A stretch of 64,000 nt of DNA from CAWGMT01 sp963823675 (GTDB lineage: Bacteria > Planctomycetota > Planctomycetia > Isosphaerales > Isosphaeraceae): assembly GCA_963823675.1 (NCBI GenBank), contig CAWGMT010000008.1:868001-932000 (forward strand), given 5' to 3'. Position numbers and translations under genes: made by a program. The notes beneath the pieces were generated by a model. That model was given only the letters and a program-made list of their open reading frames with translations. It ran no database searches and was not told the origin of the DNA. This document shows, in pieces, positions 47,223 through 56,412 of the stretch; position 1 is the first letter of the stretch, and the number at the start of each line of letters is the position of its first letter.

Positions 47223-47309
47223 CCTCTCCACTACCCCGCTGGCTTGGCGGGTCGCTCGCTGGTCGATGCAACCACTTCGCCCCAGGCTCAGCATTGGGCT
47301 GCGATCGCC

Positions 47310-47420
47310 GCGATCGATCGAGCCAACTCCCATCCCCCGATCCGATGCGATGTTGGTCTGGGCATCGCATCGGCCTTTCCTCTTTCACGAGCCTGCTCAT
47401 CTGCTTTGGTCGTTCACTCG
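47310..47420. repeat. Degenerate hairpin-family copy
   Basis: A weak left arm (GCGATCGATCGAGCCAACT, 310-328) and right arm TTTGGTCGTTCACTCG (405-420). After it comes the second linker class, ATGATCGAGACGTGCGTCT, also seen near 57645 and 61660. Confidence 0.5.
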
Positions 47421-47650
47421 ACGGCATCGGCATCGATGATCGAGACGTGCGTCTCCCTGACCCCTGCCGTCGGCGCAAGCCATCCATTCTGCCATACTGG
47501 ATCGAGCCCAGGTAGGTGACAAAGCGGAAGTTTCCGCTGGGTGGCCCGTGCGAGTTTTTTGCATTGGAGGCGACGATGGTTTTCTGGGAGTACGCTTCAG
47601 ATCAACCAAAGTAGCCTGGACGCCGTCCTGACGCTCCCGCTCGCCTGGAC

Positions 47651-47770
47651 GTGGAATCCATCAGCCAATCGTCCAGGAATCGCTCCTGCGTCATCCTGGA
47701 CGGTTTCTCGGCGGGTTTAACGCCCCCGCTGAGCGTGTACCGTGCCTTCCGTTATGCGTAGGTTGATTCC
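47651..47770 (+). pseudogene. Decayed copy of the small 57732 gene
   Basis: The frame from GTG 47651 reads VESISQSSRNRS, VILDGFSAGL, VYRAFRYA, then TAG, VDSERR. It aligns with MESFSQLTRNRA, AILDGFSAGF, MYRALRHAW, DDSERR of the gene at 57732. The stop replaces Trp (TGG to TAG). Confidence 0.65.
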
Positions 47771-47786
47771 GAGCGGCGGCGCGGTC

Positions 47787-48641
47787 TTACCAGGGATGAA
47801 TGCGTTGCGATCTCCCGCCGCCGCTCTCATCCATCAGCCAAACCTCGTCAAACGGCGAGTTCGCGAAGTCGAATCCGCTCTCGTCAACAGCGTGTCTAAG
47901 ATCTTCGCTTCCAAAAATCCGAGAGCTGAGGTCCGCAATAGTGTTACATACGATCAGCAGCCAGAGCAGGCTTTCTCCCTTCGAGTATTTGCCTTTCATT
48001 ATCGCCGTGCGAACGCTTTCCTCTTTCTCTTCAAGGAGTGAGAGAAAGGCCGCACCGTATGGCGAACAGTAGGCTGTCTGAGCCTGGGGATTATTGCTTG
48101 GCATGAAGCCACCCCCAGGGATCTGGAAAAGGTAGACCACGTCTATGTACTTGGCCAACAGCTTCCATTCCTTGGCTGGCAAGATTATCCAGTCGGGCGG
48201 GATGGGAAGGACCTTTCCAGGCTCCACGTATTGCTGAAACGCGAGTTTTCGCCACCGCTGAATAACCCAGCCTCGGGCACGAGCGTACTCGACGCACTGC
48301 ACTAATTCCTCGGATAGCTGTCCATGGTAAGTTTGTTGAGGAATCTTGAAGTCCTTGAAGATCGGACTGATGTAGACGCCCTCAAGGAGAGGTCGCTTCT
48401 TGATGAGGCCGAACAGGGTGTCCTGAAGCTGTTTCCATCTCTTCTCACGGCCAACACGGTCATCCTGGGGATGGTACTCCGTAACCTCGATGCTGAGCGA
48501 AGGCAATCCCAGACGGATCACACGCACGTCGGGTGGGTCTTGGCCGTCCTCTAGGGTCTGGAAGGGCATTCGGAGGCCATTGAGAAACGCCCGGACTTGG
48601 CCCCTTTCGCGACCTTTCTTTGTGGGTCTTGGGTCGGACAT
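47787..48641 (-). CDS. Unknown protein, possibly a nuclease-like fold
   Basis: 284 aa from MSDPRPTKKGRERGQVRAFL (the frame is open to 48683). The segment QDPPDVRVIRLGLPSLSIEV then TEYHP has an Asp...Glu-x-Thr-Glu spacing reminiscent of PD-(D/E)XK-type nucleases, but this is weak. Central and C-terminal parts include VIQRWRKLAFQQYVEPGKV and a helical end. No signal or membrane segment. It lies between hairpin modules as a minus-strand singleton. Confidence 0.55.
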   Translation of the reverse strand: MSDPRPTKKGRERGQVRAFLNGLRMPFQTLEDGQDPPDVRVIRLGLPSLSIEVTEYHPQDDRVGREKRWKQLQDTLFGLIKKRPLLEGVYISPIFKDFKIPQQTYHGQLSEELVQCVEYARARGWVIQRWRKLAFQQYVEPGKVLPIPPDWIILPAKEWKLLAKYIDVVYLFQIPGGGFMPSNNPQAQTAYCSPYGAAFLSLLEEKEESVRTAIMKGKYSKGESLLWLLIVCNTIADLSSRIFGSEDLRHAVDESGFDFANSPFDEVWLMDESGGGRSQRIHPW

Positions 48642-48745
48642 CTTGAACTCCACGATCGAGATCAAATCATCCTCTCCAACCACTTCCGACTCTTGGACGG
48701 GATGAATTGTTCGCGCAGCAGGTGCCTGGCGGTGCCACCGGGCGC

Positions 48746-48960
48746 CCGCAGCACGGTAAGTCTGAGTTTCATGCCGCTGCGAGCGTACGAACTAACCCGG
48801 GCAACGCAGGGACCTTAGTTCGTTCACTCGAAGCTCGTGAATGATCTGCTCCTGGCTGCCTGGCTTGACAGGGAGGGCGGCATTTTTTGTCCTCTAAAGC
48901 GAGCGATCGAACTAACTCCCTCAGTTTTGGGAGTGCGGAGGGAACGGCTTTGTTCGTTCG
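48746..48960. repeat. Hairpin-family doublet 6 with 35-nt leader
   Basis: A leader at 746-780 is almost identical to 60337-60371 (one difference noticed over 35 bases). First hairpin: GCGAGCGTACGAACTAA (779-795) with TTAGTTCGTTCACTCG (815-830). Linker with GAAGCTCGTGAATGATCTGC and GCTTGACAGGGAGGGCGGCA. Second hairpin: GCGAGCGATCGAACTAA (899-915) with TTTGTTCGTTCG (949-960). Confidence 0.8.
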
Positions 48961-48967
48961 AGGCGCG

Positions 48968-49080
48968 TGCGAACGATCGAACTATTCTACGCGCTGCCGT
49001 TGGCTCAGCACGAACGTACGAACGAACAAAAAACACCCACCGAGTGCCCATCCCAGACAACGACTTTGTTCGTTCGCTCG
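48968..49080. repeat. Hairpin-family copy 7
   Basis: Left arms TGCGAACGATCGAACTA (968-984) and CGAACGTACGAACGAACAAA (011-030); right arm TTTGTTCGTTCGCTCG (065-080). A third consecutive element following doublet 6, at the 3' end of the minus-strand lysozyme gene. Confidence 0.75.
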
Positions 49081-49150
49081 AAGCGCGTAGCGATCTGCCT
49101 GCTCGTATGTCGCTCCAGGGTGTGTCGTGGCAGCGCGAGGTTGGACGGTC

Positions 49151-50923
49151 TCACTGGATAGATGCGAGTACCGAACCCAAAGCATCAGGGTTGCTGTAGA
49201 CCAGCATTTGCAAGTCGGCCTCAGTCCGCGTGTTCAGTCCGAGATTGCCCGGCTGGGTAGTGCGGTAGGCGTTGACCAGGTCGAACACAGCGCGACAAGT
49301 GTCGCCAGAAGCTAGGTCTTGCAGCATCTGGTCGAAATTAGACCCTGTGTTGTAATTGATATCAACAAGTGCGGCCTGCTGCTGGGGCGTCAATCGGGAC
49401 CAGTCGCCCTTGTATGCGCTCTGGGCTGAGTCCATTGCCGTGCTCAGCGCCTCGCGGAACAGTTCCCATTCATGCGTCGGAGTGAGCACTTGGACCTTTG
49501 GATTATTGAGGACTCCAGAACTCGTCAGCAGGTTGAGAACGGCCGGATTGATCTTGGGTTTCGCTGCTGCGGGACCATATTGTCTTATGAGACTGGTCTT
49601 GAGTTGCGCAGCGGGAGCGTAGTCTTCTATGACATCGGCGACCAAGTCGTTGGCCAGTGTCGAATTCGGTTTCCCTCTCAGCGTGTTGAGATTGATGCCA
49701 ATTCCGAGCGTCGGGTTCTGGTCACCTGAAGTGGTATAGGGATACAGGCGCGAGCCTTCAAATTGATAGATGAAAGCCTCGGTCACGGTTTGCGGTTGCG
49801 TCGCCGATGGATTGGGGAGAACCACGGCCTTGGTCACCTGGGGTTCATAAGTTCCCGACAGGGTATTTTCGATCATGTCGAAGAAACTGTCGTAACCCCT
49901 CGGAACTGTAGTATTGCTCCAGAAGAAGGGCTGGGCGCCGTGTCCAGGTTTGGTTGCGGTTGCAGCGACGTATTTGGTGGGCGTCCCGACAAACTCAAAA
50001 GTGCGGCTGCTTGCGTCGGTCTGTGCAGACAGCGTTCCGCCCTGAGCAGACGAGTAGGAGACCTGGCACACAACGTAGTATTGCGTCCCCGGAACAAGCT
50101 TACTCTCGGGGACGACAAGCCCATTGCAATGTACCGTCGTCGTTGAGCCCGCCGGTATGGTAATGTTTGTGAGCGGACTATTGGAGTTCGGAATCTGCGG
50201 AAGTGGGATCGCACCATTCGTTGTACTGGGACTGGTGGACAAGTACGTCTTAACGCTGGCTTTGACCGTCGAGTTCCCCGTGTTTCTTACGATCACAGGG
50301 ACGTTGATGGTCTCACCGCCGAAGAACTCATACAGGTTCAGGTCCGTGGCGGCGGGTACAATGTCGCCCGTATCGACTGCCGACGTAACAGTAGTGGAGG
50401 GTGCGGCTGTAAAAAGGGTACCCCCGGCCAAAACAGCCTGTACTCCGTTGATGCTGATGTCACAATCCCCAGGTGCTGGAATTTCCATGGTTGAATTATT
50501 TGTGAAACCGCTTCCGCCGATACTCACCCAGTTCTGTGACAATGCGTCTCCTTCCTGTGCACCTAATGCTATCCCAACCCCGGGACCCGTCCCGGTGGTC
50601 TCGACACCGTTGACGATCGGCATTGTGGCGCTTTGACCCAAAACACCGGTCACCGTCACGGAGCCGGTTATCTGAGCTTGATAAATCCCTCCGCCCTCGT
50701 TCACGACCGAACCAGTCACAATGGTAATCGACATTGTTCCCGATATATTTTGGCGGTCTACTGTGATGCCGGTGAAGTTCCCGCTGAACGTCCCGGCAAC
50801 GGGAAATGAAGACAGCACTTCGCGTCGCTCTAGCACATCTTCGAGCTGAGGCGCAAAGCTGCGGCGCGGTCGCACGCTCGGTCGGCAGCGGTCAGAGCTG
50901 CCACTGGAGATTCGGTACAGCAC
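49151..50923 (-). CDS. Exported LExRxxLS protein with CARDB-like and GH24 lysozyme domains
   Basis: 590 aa if started at GTG 50923, which follows AAGGTGAT and places the motif APQLEDVLERREVLSS at residue about 25, as in the surface protein at 52321. The frame is open to 51169. A beta-rich region follows (FSGNFTGITVDRQNISG), a CARDB-like domain (INVPVIVRNTGNSTVKASVK), and a C-terminal phage-type lysozyme domain: YQFEGSRLYPYTTSG (catalytic Glu in FEG), PTLGIGINLN, LTPQQQAALVDINYNTGSN, VNAYR. The usual second Asp is replaced by Thr at the counted position, with a nearby Asp one or two residues away, so activity is uncertain. Role in cell-wall attack or remodelling outside the cell is inferred. 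Confidence 0.75.
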   Translation of the reverse strand: MLYRISSGSSDRCRPSVRPRRSFAPQLEDVLERREVLSSFPVAGTFSGNFTGITVDRQNISGTMSITIVTGSVVNEGGGIYQAQITGSVTVTGVLGQSATMPIVNGVETTGTGPGVGIALGAQEGDALSQNWVSIGGSGFTNNSTMEIPAPGDCDISINGVQAVLAGGTLFTAAPSTTVTSAVDTGDIVPAATDLNLYEFFGGETINVPVIVRNTGNSTVKASVKTYLSTSPSTTNGAIPLPQIPNSNSPLTNITIPAGSTTTVHCNGLVVPESKLVPGTQYYVVCQVSYSSAQGGTLSAQTDASSRTFEFVGTPTKYVAATATKPGHGAQPFFWSNTTVPRGYDSFFDMIENTLSGTYEPQVTKAVVLPNPSATQPQTVTEAFIYQFEGSRLYPYTTSGDQNPTLGIGINLNTLRGKPNSTLANDLVADVIEDYAPAAQLKTSLIRQYGPAAAKPKINPAVLNLLTSSGVLNNPKVQVLTPTHEWELFREALSTAMDSAQSAYKGDWSRLTPQQQAALVDINYNTGSNFDQMLQDLASGDTCRAVFDLVNAYRTTQPGNLGLNTRTEADLQMLVYSNPDALGSVLASIQ

Positions 50924-51359
50924 GATGACATCACCTTGTAAGGATGAAAGGAACTGCGTCGGAGTTGCGCTGGTGTCAGTAACAGCCAGCGGGGGTACCA
51001 CTTTTGCAGCGAGGTGGGGACCAGGCTGAAATATGTGGGTTTCAGCGAAGTGGTCCCCGTCCGAGTCGCCACCGATGTTTTCTCGAGAATCGGCTTGACG
51101 GCATGCCTCGGCGATCCGTAGATTCCTTCTGCCGGACGTCGCCATCTCAGCTCTTGATACCAGAGTCACCTTCGGCAGTTTGGGTAAAGATTAACGAGTT
51201 GCCCGCCGGCAACTGTTCCACCTGTGATAACCACCACAGCACGCCATCTGGCTCGATCACGATCCACTTGCATATCGTTATAACAAAATATAAGATTACG
51301 GGTTCCTCTTCTCTGTCCCCAAGGCCACCCCAGATTCGTGCCAAGTTGTATTCGCACGT

Positions 51360-51869
51360 ATGCAGACGTCGGTCTCGATCTCCAGGATCACAGTCGTGCC
51401 GGGCATTCACTTCACCGAAGTCCGAGCCAGGATCGCTCTGGCTGATGTCCTCGACTTGCTCGGCTTCGTCCCCTGCGAATCATCCGCGGATCAGGTGCGA
51501 GGCCCGTGTCCGGTCCATCACTCGATTTCACCATTGAGCCGCAGCTTTTCCGCACATCTGAGACGACATATCTACAAGTGCTTCAAATGCGGATCATGCG
51601 GGAATCAACTGGATCTGTACGCTGCATCGACTGGGCTGAGCCTCTTCGAGGCGACCATCGACCTGTGCGAAAAACTCCATCGTGAGGTCCCTTGGATGCT
51701 CAATGGCACATCCCCACAACCTCGGCCAGCCGATCGCCTCGCCCCACAACCACGGAACGCCCGCGGGCTAGGCCGGCGAGGTTGCTCGGTCCCTGAGAGT
51801 GATCAAACGGATCGCGCCGCAACCGCTCCGCTGGTACCCACTGGCCTCCCAAAGTGGTGCCCTTTCTGA
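51360..51869 (+). CDS. CHC2 zinc-finger (primase-like) protein
   Basis: 169 aa. Residues 24-110 match the DnaG-type CHC2 zinc-finger domain: RIALADVLDLLGFVPCES, RGPCPVHH (Cys50, His53), YKCFKCGSCGNQLDLY (Cys74, Cys77), then FEATIDLCEKLH. There is no TOPRIM catalytic domain; the tail is Pro/Arg-rich. Such short zinc-finger proteins occur on mobile elements and probably bind DNA. Divergent from the lysozyme gene with 190-440 bases between. Confidence 0.75.
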   Translation: MQTSVSISRITVVPGIHFTEVRARIALADVLDLLGFVPCESSADQVRGPCPVHHSISPLSRSFSAHLRRHIYKCFKCGSCGNQLDLYAASTGLSLFEATIDLCEKLHREVPWMLNGTSPQPRPADRLAPQPRNARGLGRRGCSVPESDQTDRAATAPLVPTGLPKWCPF

Positions 51870-51990
51870 CTGGAACCGACACGCTGGGCGTGCACGGTAC
51901 TTTTTTACTCACCAGCGATCGCTCCCGTCAACCCCCGCTGGGCATGGGGAGCGGCTGTCGCCGCCGAGCACGTCAATCGCCGATCGTCAC

Positions 51991-52208
51991 GTGCGAGCGA
52001 ATTAACTGTCGGTTGCCACTTGCGAGAGGATGCGACCTTTGTTCGTTCGCTCGATGCCACAGAATTGACCTGCCCAAACACGTGCTGTTGCTGGGACGGG
52101 GGTGCGAACGATCGAACTATCCTGCGTGTTGCCTTTGGCGAGGGGCAGGGGCGAGCCAAGGAAGTTCCAGTCCCCAACCGCAAATAATCGACTTTATTCG
52201 TTCGCTCG
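51991..52208. repeat. Hairpin-family doublet 8
   Basis: First hairpin: GTGCGAGCGAATTAACTGT (991-009) with TTTGTTCGTTCGCTCG (038-053). Linker of 48 bases. Second hairpin: GTGCGAACGATCGAACTAT (102-120) with TTTATTCGTTCGCTCG (193-208). Sits between the CHC2 gene and the end of the beta-helix gene. Confidence 0.8.
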
Positions 52209-52320
52209 GCGCTGACATGGACGCCCCCGGGTCCGTCCCACCAATCACCGACGCCAACATCGTTGTTGTCGGCGATCGCCACTGCACGTGCAGCCCGCAA
52301 CCGCTGCGCCCGGCGCTCGG

Positions 52321-55300
52321 TTAGTCCCGAATGTAGTCCACGTCGTGCACGCCCCCCTTGAGGTAATGCTTGCCGACCTGCTTCGTGTTTGATTGCCAAT
52401 AGAACCCGGTGTTCAGTCCCGCCCATTTGATATAGGCTGTGGCATTCGCTTGCGTCCCTGGGCTAAAGGGTATTCCGACCAAGAACGTTCGGAAGGAAGA
52501 GTTGCCTTCGATAAACCACGGGTCATAGGGACGGTCGTAGAAGTTCACGACGCCGGACTCGGTGATCGCTGGGCTATATAAGTATCCGTTCGAACCGCCG
52601 GGTATGGATACTTCGTTGTAGTAGAACGGAAAGCTATCGGTCACCCACGGAACCGTGATTGAGCCAAATTTTTTATAGCCAGGCGCCCGCAGTTGGTAGC
52701 CCAACCATTGGATACCGAGGTTGCCGGCAAAGTCAGGATTCTCGACTGGGTCGGGGACCGGACTGCTGACGAGTTGTCGGTTGAAGAATCCGAGAGTGAC
52801 CACGTAGAACCGCCACGGGGCGGGCGGGGTAATGCATTGGAGCCAATTGAAGTGATTTACACCGCAGACCTCCTGAGCCTCTTCCAGATTGTAGCGTTTT
52901 GCGAGAATCTTGTTCGTTTCGGGTATGAAAAACGCCTTTATGAAGGTGTTAATCTCCATGCCCTTTTTGCCGGATGGGATGAGGTTGTAAGTGAAGCTGA
53001 CCGCCCCACGAAGCAGGTCACGGACAGGTGAGAACTCAGAAGTGTTGCCTCCGCCACCGGGGGTGTCTGCGGTTTTGATGGCGATGGCGGCAGCGGCATT
53101 CGTGGCGGTACCAGTACTGATGGCGATCGCGGTAATGAAATGATCTTGGACGGGCTCTCCGTTCCAAGTCTGAGTGGCGTCCGGGATCGATGGCGTGGAG
53201 AAGCTTGCACTGATGGTAGCGTATCCGAGCTCGGGGTCGTACGATGCGTTCGCCGTACCGAGGAACCATTGACCCTCACTCAACCCCGATGAGTCCACGT
53301 CTGCGTTGGCATAGAACTCGATCAAGTAAGACTGCCCAGGCTCAGCTCCTTCTAAAAAGCCCTGGATCGTCGTCTCTCCGCCAGAATCGGTGACCGAACT
53401 CAGGACGGGGTAGGTCTGCCATGTATTCGGACCTTCGAGGGTGGTGATCGTCCCCCCGAGATCTATTCCCATGTGACCATTGCCGTAGATGACGTCCAGG
53501 CTGATCAGGTTATCAGGGGACGTGCCTTCGATGTTCACGCCGTCCTGGGCATTGCCACGGATCAAATTGCTCGCCGGGCTTGGCAGCATGCCGTTGTTCA
53601 CCTGGTTCGGCTTCATCGACAGCGCTGCACCAATCGTGTTGTTTGATCCGTCAGTAATCGCAACGCCATCTTGGTCAGCGAAGGGATTGGTCTCACCCTG
53701 TGGCACGTTCCCATGTATGTTGGTGCCAATGTAGTCACCAGCGACCGTGTCGGAGTCGCCATTCACGATGTCAACGCCGTCCCCAAAGTTGCTTGAGATG
53801 ATATCACGCGCCGCCGCTGTCGTGCCGCCGATCGTGTTGTCGGAGGCACCGCTGATCAAGACCCCGTCGTCGGCATTGCCGGCGGGGTCATCCGCCCTAG
53901 TCACACCGATGTAGTCGCCCTCAATCACATTGCCCGTAGCCATACCGCTCAAGAAGATTCCATCGCTGCTGGACGGCGTCGAAGACGCCGCCTCTGGACC
54001 GAATGCTGCAGGACGAGTGGCACGTGCCGCAACCGCCACACCGATTTGCACTCCGCTGCTGCCGATGACGTTCGCCGCGCCGTCTGTCGTTCCACCGATG
54101 GTGTTGTCAGTTGCGTCGATGATGGATATGCCGTTGCCCTGGTTGCCCAGGCTTTCTGAGCCATCAGCCGACGTACCGATCAAGTTGCCTTCTACCACGT
54201 TGTCCGATGTGCCCTGGTCTGCGACGTCGACGCCGTCTCCCATATTGCCTGAGATGACATTTTGAGCCGCTGCGATCGTGCCGCCAACGGTGTTGTCCGA
54301 AGCGCCATCAAAGATGAAGACACCGGAGACAGTGTTGGCGAGCCCCTTCGTACCCGTGGGATCGGTACCAATGAAGTTTCCTTCTACCACGTTGTCTGTC
54401 GTTGGGGCGGTATTGCCAAGAATGTCAGAGTTGGCTATTCCCACACCGTTGCCGTTGCCCGAGATAACGTTGCGCGCAGCCGCGGTTGTGCCACCGATCG
54501 TATTGGCGGAAGCACCGTTGTAGATTGCGACACCGCCATCAGCGTTGCCGAGGGCCCTGGTGCCTGTGGTGTCGGTGCCGATGAAGTTTCCCTCGACGAC
54601 GTTCCCTGTCGTACCCTTGTTGTCTATGTCAATGCCATTACCGCCTGGGGAGCTTCCGGGATCTCCGTTGGCGGAAATTATGTTCCGAGCGCCGGTCACC
54701 GTGCCGCCGATAGTGTTATAGGAGGCGCCGTCGAAGATACCCACGCCGCTGAAGGGGTTGCCGATCGGTTTCGTCCCGCTGGCGTCCGTCCCGATTAGGT
54801 TTCCCTCTACGACGTTGCGTGTCGTTCCGGCACCATCAATCTCCACACCGGCATAGCCGGACGGACCTGGCGCTGCGTTGCCTGAGATAATGTTGCGAGA
54901 TGAGGGCGTCGTGCCGCCGACCGTGTTGTTGGAGGCGCCATCCGTGATGTCTACACCGTTCTCGCCGTTGGGTAGAGCCTTGCTTCCTGTGAAATCAGTG
55001 CCGATGAAGTCACCTTCGAGCAGATTCCCTGATCCACGATCGATACCGATTCCAACGTTGGCGTTGCCGGAAACCACGCAACCAGTGACGGTGTTGTAGG
55101 AGTCGTAGAGCCAAACGCCACTTCCGCCATTCCCGACGGCGTTCGATCCGGTTTGATCCGTGCCGATGTAGTCGTCGAGAACCTCGTTGCCGTCGCCGCT
55201 CATATCGATCCCGTCGCCTGCACTGCCGTTGATGACAAGATACTCAGCAACACTGCCGCCCCCCGTGAAATCCAACCCGCTTCCGCTAATCACAACGTCG

Positions 55301-55620
55301 CCGACCGCGCCACCGTTCACGAACGCGGGAACGTCGATTGTCGGCAGGTCGGAACAAGTGATCATTGACACGCTGAAATCGATCTCGCCGCCGCCGTCCA
55401 TGTCGATTTGTTGGATCGCCGAGCGGAGAGTGATCGAACCGCTGGATGTCTCCGCTGGTCCCTTGCTCGGATCGAGGGGCGCATCGCCGCCGTCATTTAC
55501 GGTGTAGTTTAGCAGGCGACGTGTCTCAAGCTCTTCGAGGCAAAGCTGTCGGGTGCGGGTCGCCTTGACCCTGGCTCTCCCGCCCCGACGTGGCGGGAAG
55601 TATGTGCGATCGTTGCGCAT
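52321..55620 (-). CDS. Large exported beta-helix repeat protein (LExRxxL type)
   Basis: 1099 aa. A basic N-terminus and CLEELETRRLLNYTV give the LExRxxL export motif. About 650 residues follow of parallel beta-helix repeats around NVVEGNFIGTDTTGTRALGN, GVAIYNGASANTIGGTTAAA and RNVISGNG, about a dozen units that vary in sequence. A C-terminal globular domain of about 300 residues is rich in aromatic residues (WFIEGNSSFRTFLVGIPFSP). Probably a surface adhesin or polysaccharide-binding protein. Repeat units are similar at DNA level, allowing length variation. Singleton on the minus strand. Confidence 0.85.
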   Translation of the reverse strand: MRNDRTYFPPRRGGRARVKATRTRQLCLEELETRRLLNYTVNDGGDAPLDPSKGPAETSSGSITLRSAIQQIDMDGGGEIDFSVSMITCSDLPTIDVPAFVNGGAVGDVVISGSGLDFTGGGSVAEYLVINGSAGDGIDMSGDGNEVLDDYIGTDQTGSNAVGNGGSGVWLYDSYNTVTGCVVSGNANVGIGIDRGSGNLLEGDFIGTDFTGSKALPNGENGVDITDGASNNTVGGTTPSSRNIISGNAAPGPSGYAGVEIDGAGTTRNVVEGNLIGTDASGTKPIGNPFSGVGIFDGASYNTIGGTVTGARNIISANGDPGSSPGGNGIDIDNKGTTGNVVEGNFIGTDTTGTRALGNADGGVAIYNGASANTIGGTTAAARNVISGNGNGVGIANSDILGNTAPTTDNVVEGNFIGTDPTGTKGLANTVSGVFIFDGASDNTVGGTIAAAQNVISGNMGDGVDVADQGTSDNVVEGNLIGTSADGSESLGNQGNGISIIDATDNTIGGTTDGAANVIGSSGVQIGVAVAARATRPAAFGPEAASSTPSSSDGIFLSGMATGNVIEGDYIGVTRADDPAGNADDGVLISGASDNTIGGTTAAARDIISSNFGDGVDIVNGDSDTVAGDYIGTNIHGNVPQGETNPFADQDGVAITDGSNNTIGAALSMKPNQVNNGMLPSPASNLIRGNAQDGVNIEGTSPDNLISLDVIYGNGHMGIDLGGTITTLEGPNTWQTYPVLSSVTDSGGETTIQGFLEGAEPGQSYLIEFYANADVDSSGLSEGQWFLGTANASYDPELGYATISASFSTPSIPDATQTWNGEPVQDHFITAIAISTGTATNAAAAIAIKTADTPGGGGNTSEFSPVRDLLRGAVSFTYNLIPSGKKGMEINTFIKAFFIPETNKILAKRYNLEEAQEVCGVNHFNWLQCITPPAPWRFYVVTLGFFNRQLVSSPVPDPVENPDFAGNLGIQWLGYQLRAPGYKKFGSITVPWVTDSFPFYYNEVSIPGGSNGYLYSPAITESGVVNFYDRPYDPWFIEGNSSFRTFLVGIPFSPGTQANATAYIKWAGLNTGFYWQSNTKQVGKHYLKGGVHDVDYIRD

Positions 55621-55800
55621 GGTGACTGTCCTTGGGTTCAGAAGTGCCGAGTTCGATTAAATGAGTTTATCCACGGTGACTGTGTGCGTGCCACTCATCG
55701 CTACCAGTATCTCGTCACTACGCCAGGTCGAAAGTCGTTCGATGGTTAATCCATCACTCCAGCAGACGTGGCGCAAACTCGTCGCAGCGAATGCGTACTG

Positions 55801-56148
55801 CGTGCGAACGAACTAAAAGCCTGACTGCTCACTTTGTTCGTTCGCACGGAGCCTGTGAGATGATCTGCCTTGACGACCTGTCGTGGCTAATGTGTGTGAC
55901 GGCACAGTTTTTTGACCAAGACTGTGCGAGCGACGCTAAGACTTATCCCGGTCGGGCCTGCCAACGTTGCGAGCGTACGAACTAACCCCCTGGCAACGCA
56001 ACGACCTTTGGTCGTTCGATCGAAGTTCCTGAGCCGCCCATTGCCCGCCCTGGCTTGATCGAGAGAATGCAACACGAGGGCTTTGACATCGGTTGCTTCG
56101 AGCGTACGAACTATCCCGGCATCGCAGGGACCTTAGTTCGTACGCTCG
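55801..56148. repeat. Hairpin-family triplet 9
   Basis: Hairpin one: CGTGCGAACGAAC (801-813) with GTTCGTTCGCACG (836-848), where GTGC/GCAC replaces GAGC/GCTC on both arms. Hairpin two: TGCGAGCGTACGAACTAAC (968-986) with TTTGGTCGTTCGATCG (007-022). Linker with GAGGGCTTTGACATCGGTTG. Hairpin three: CGAGCGTACGAACTAT (099-114) with TTAGTTCGTACGCTCG (133-148), again changed on both arms. Confidence 0.85.
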
Positions 56149-56412
56149 CCATCTCCCGTGAGCCATTTATTCCTCATGCATGGCACCGGGGGTCGGCGCA
56201 GATCGGAATTCTCGGCGGCATTCATCGCTTACTCCTTGCGAACGCACATCGGCATAGCTAACCTCGCGGCTAGGAAAGTGGAGTTTCCTTGTCCCTTTCG
56301 CGAGTAGGTCAATCCTGACTAAATAGAATCCGATCCAGATTCGCAAAAATCATCTTCTGAGACGGAGTGAATTCCACCGAATTCTCGTTGGGCGGCATGT
56401 TGTAAATCGGCA

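Noticed and set aside
48746..49080. CRISPR array
   Set aside because: Hairpins here are close together, but repeat lengths vary, spacers are irregular (about 20-120 bases), arms are inverted rather than direct repeats, and there are no cas genes.
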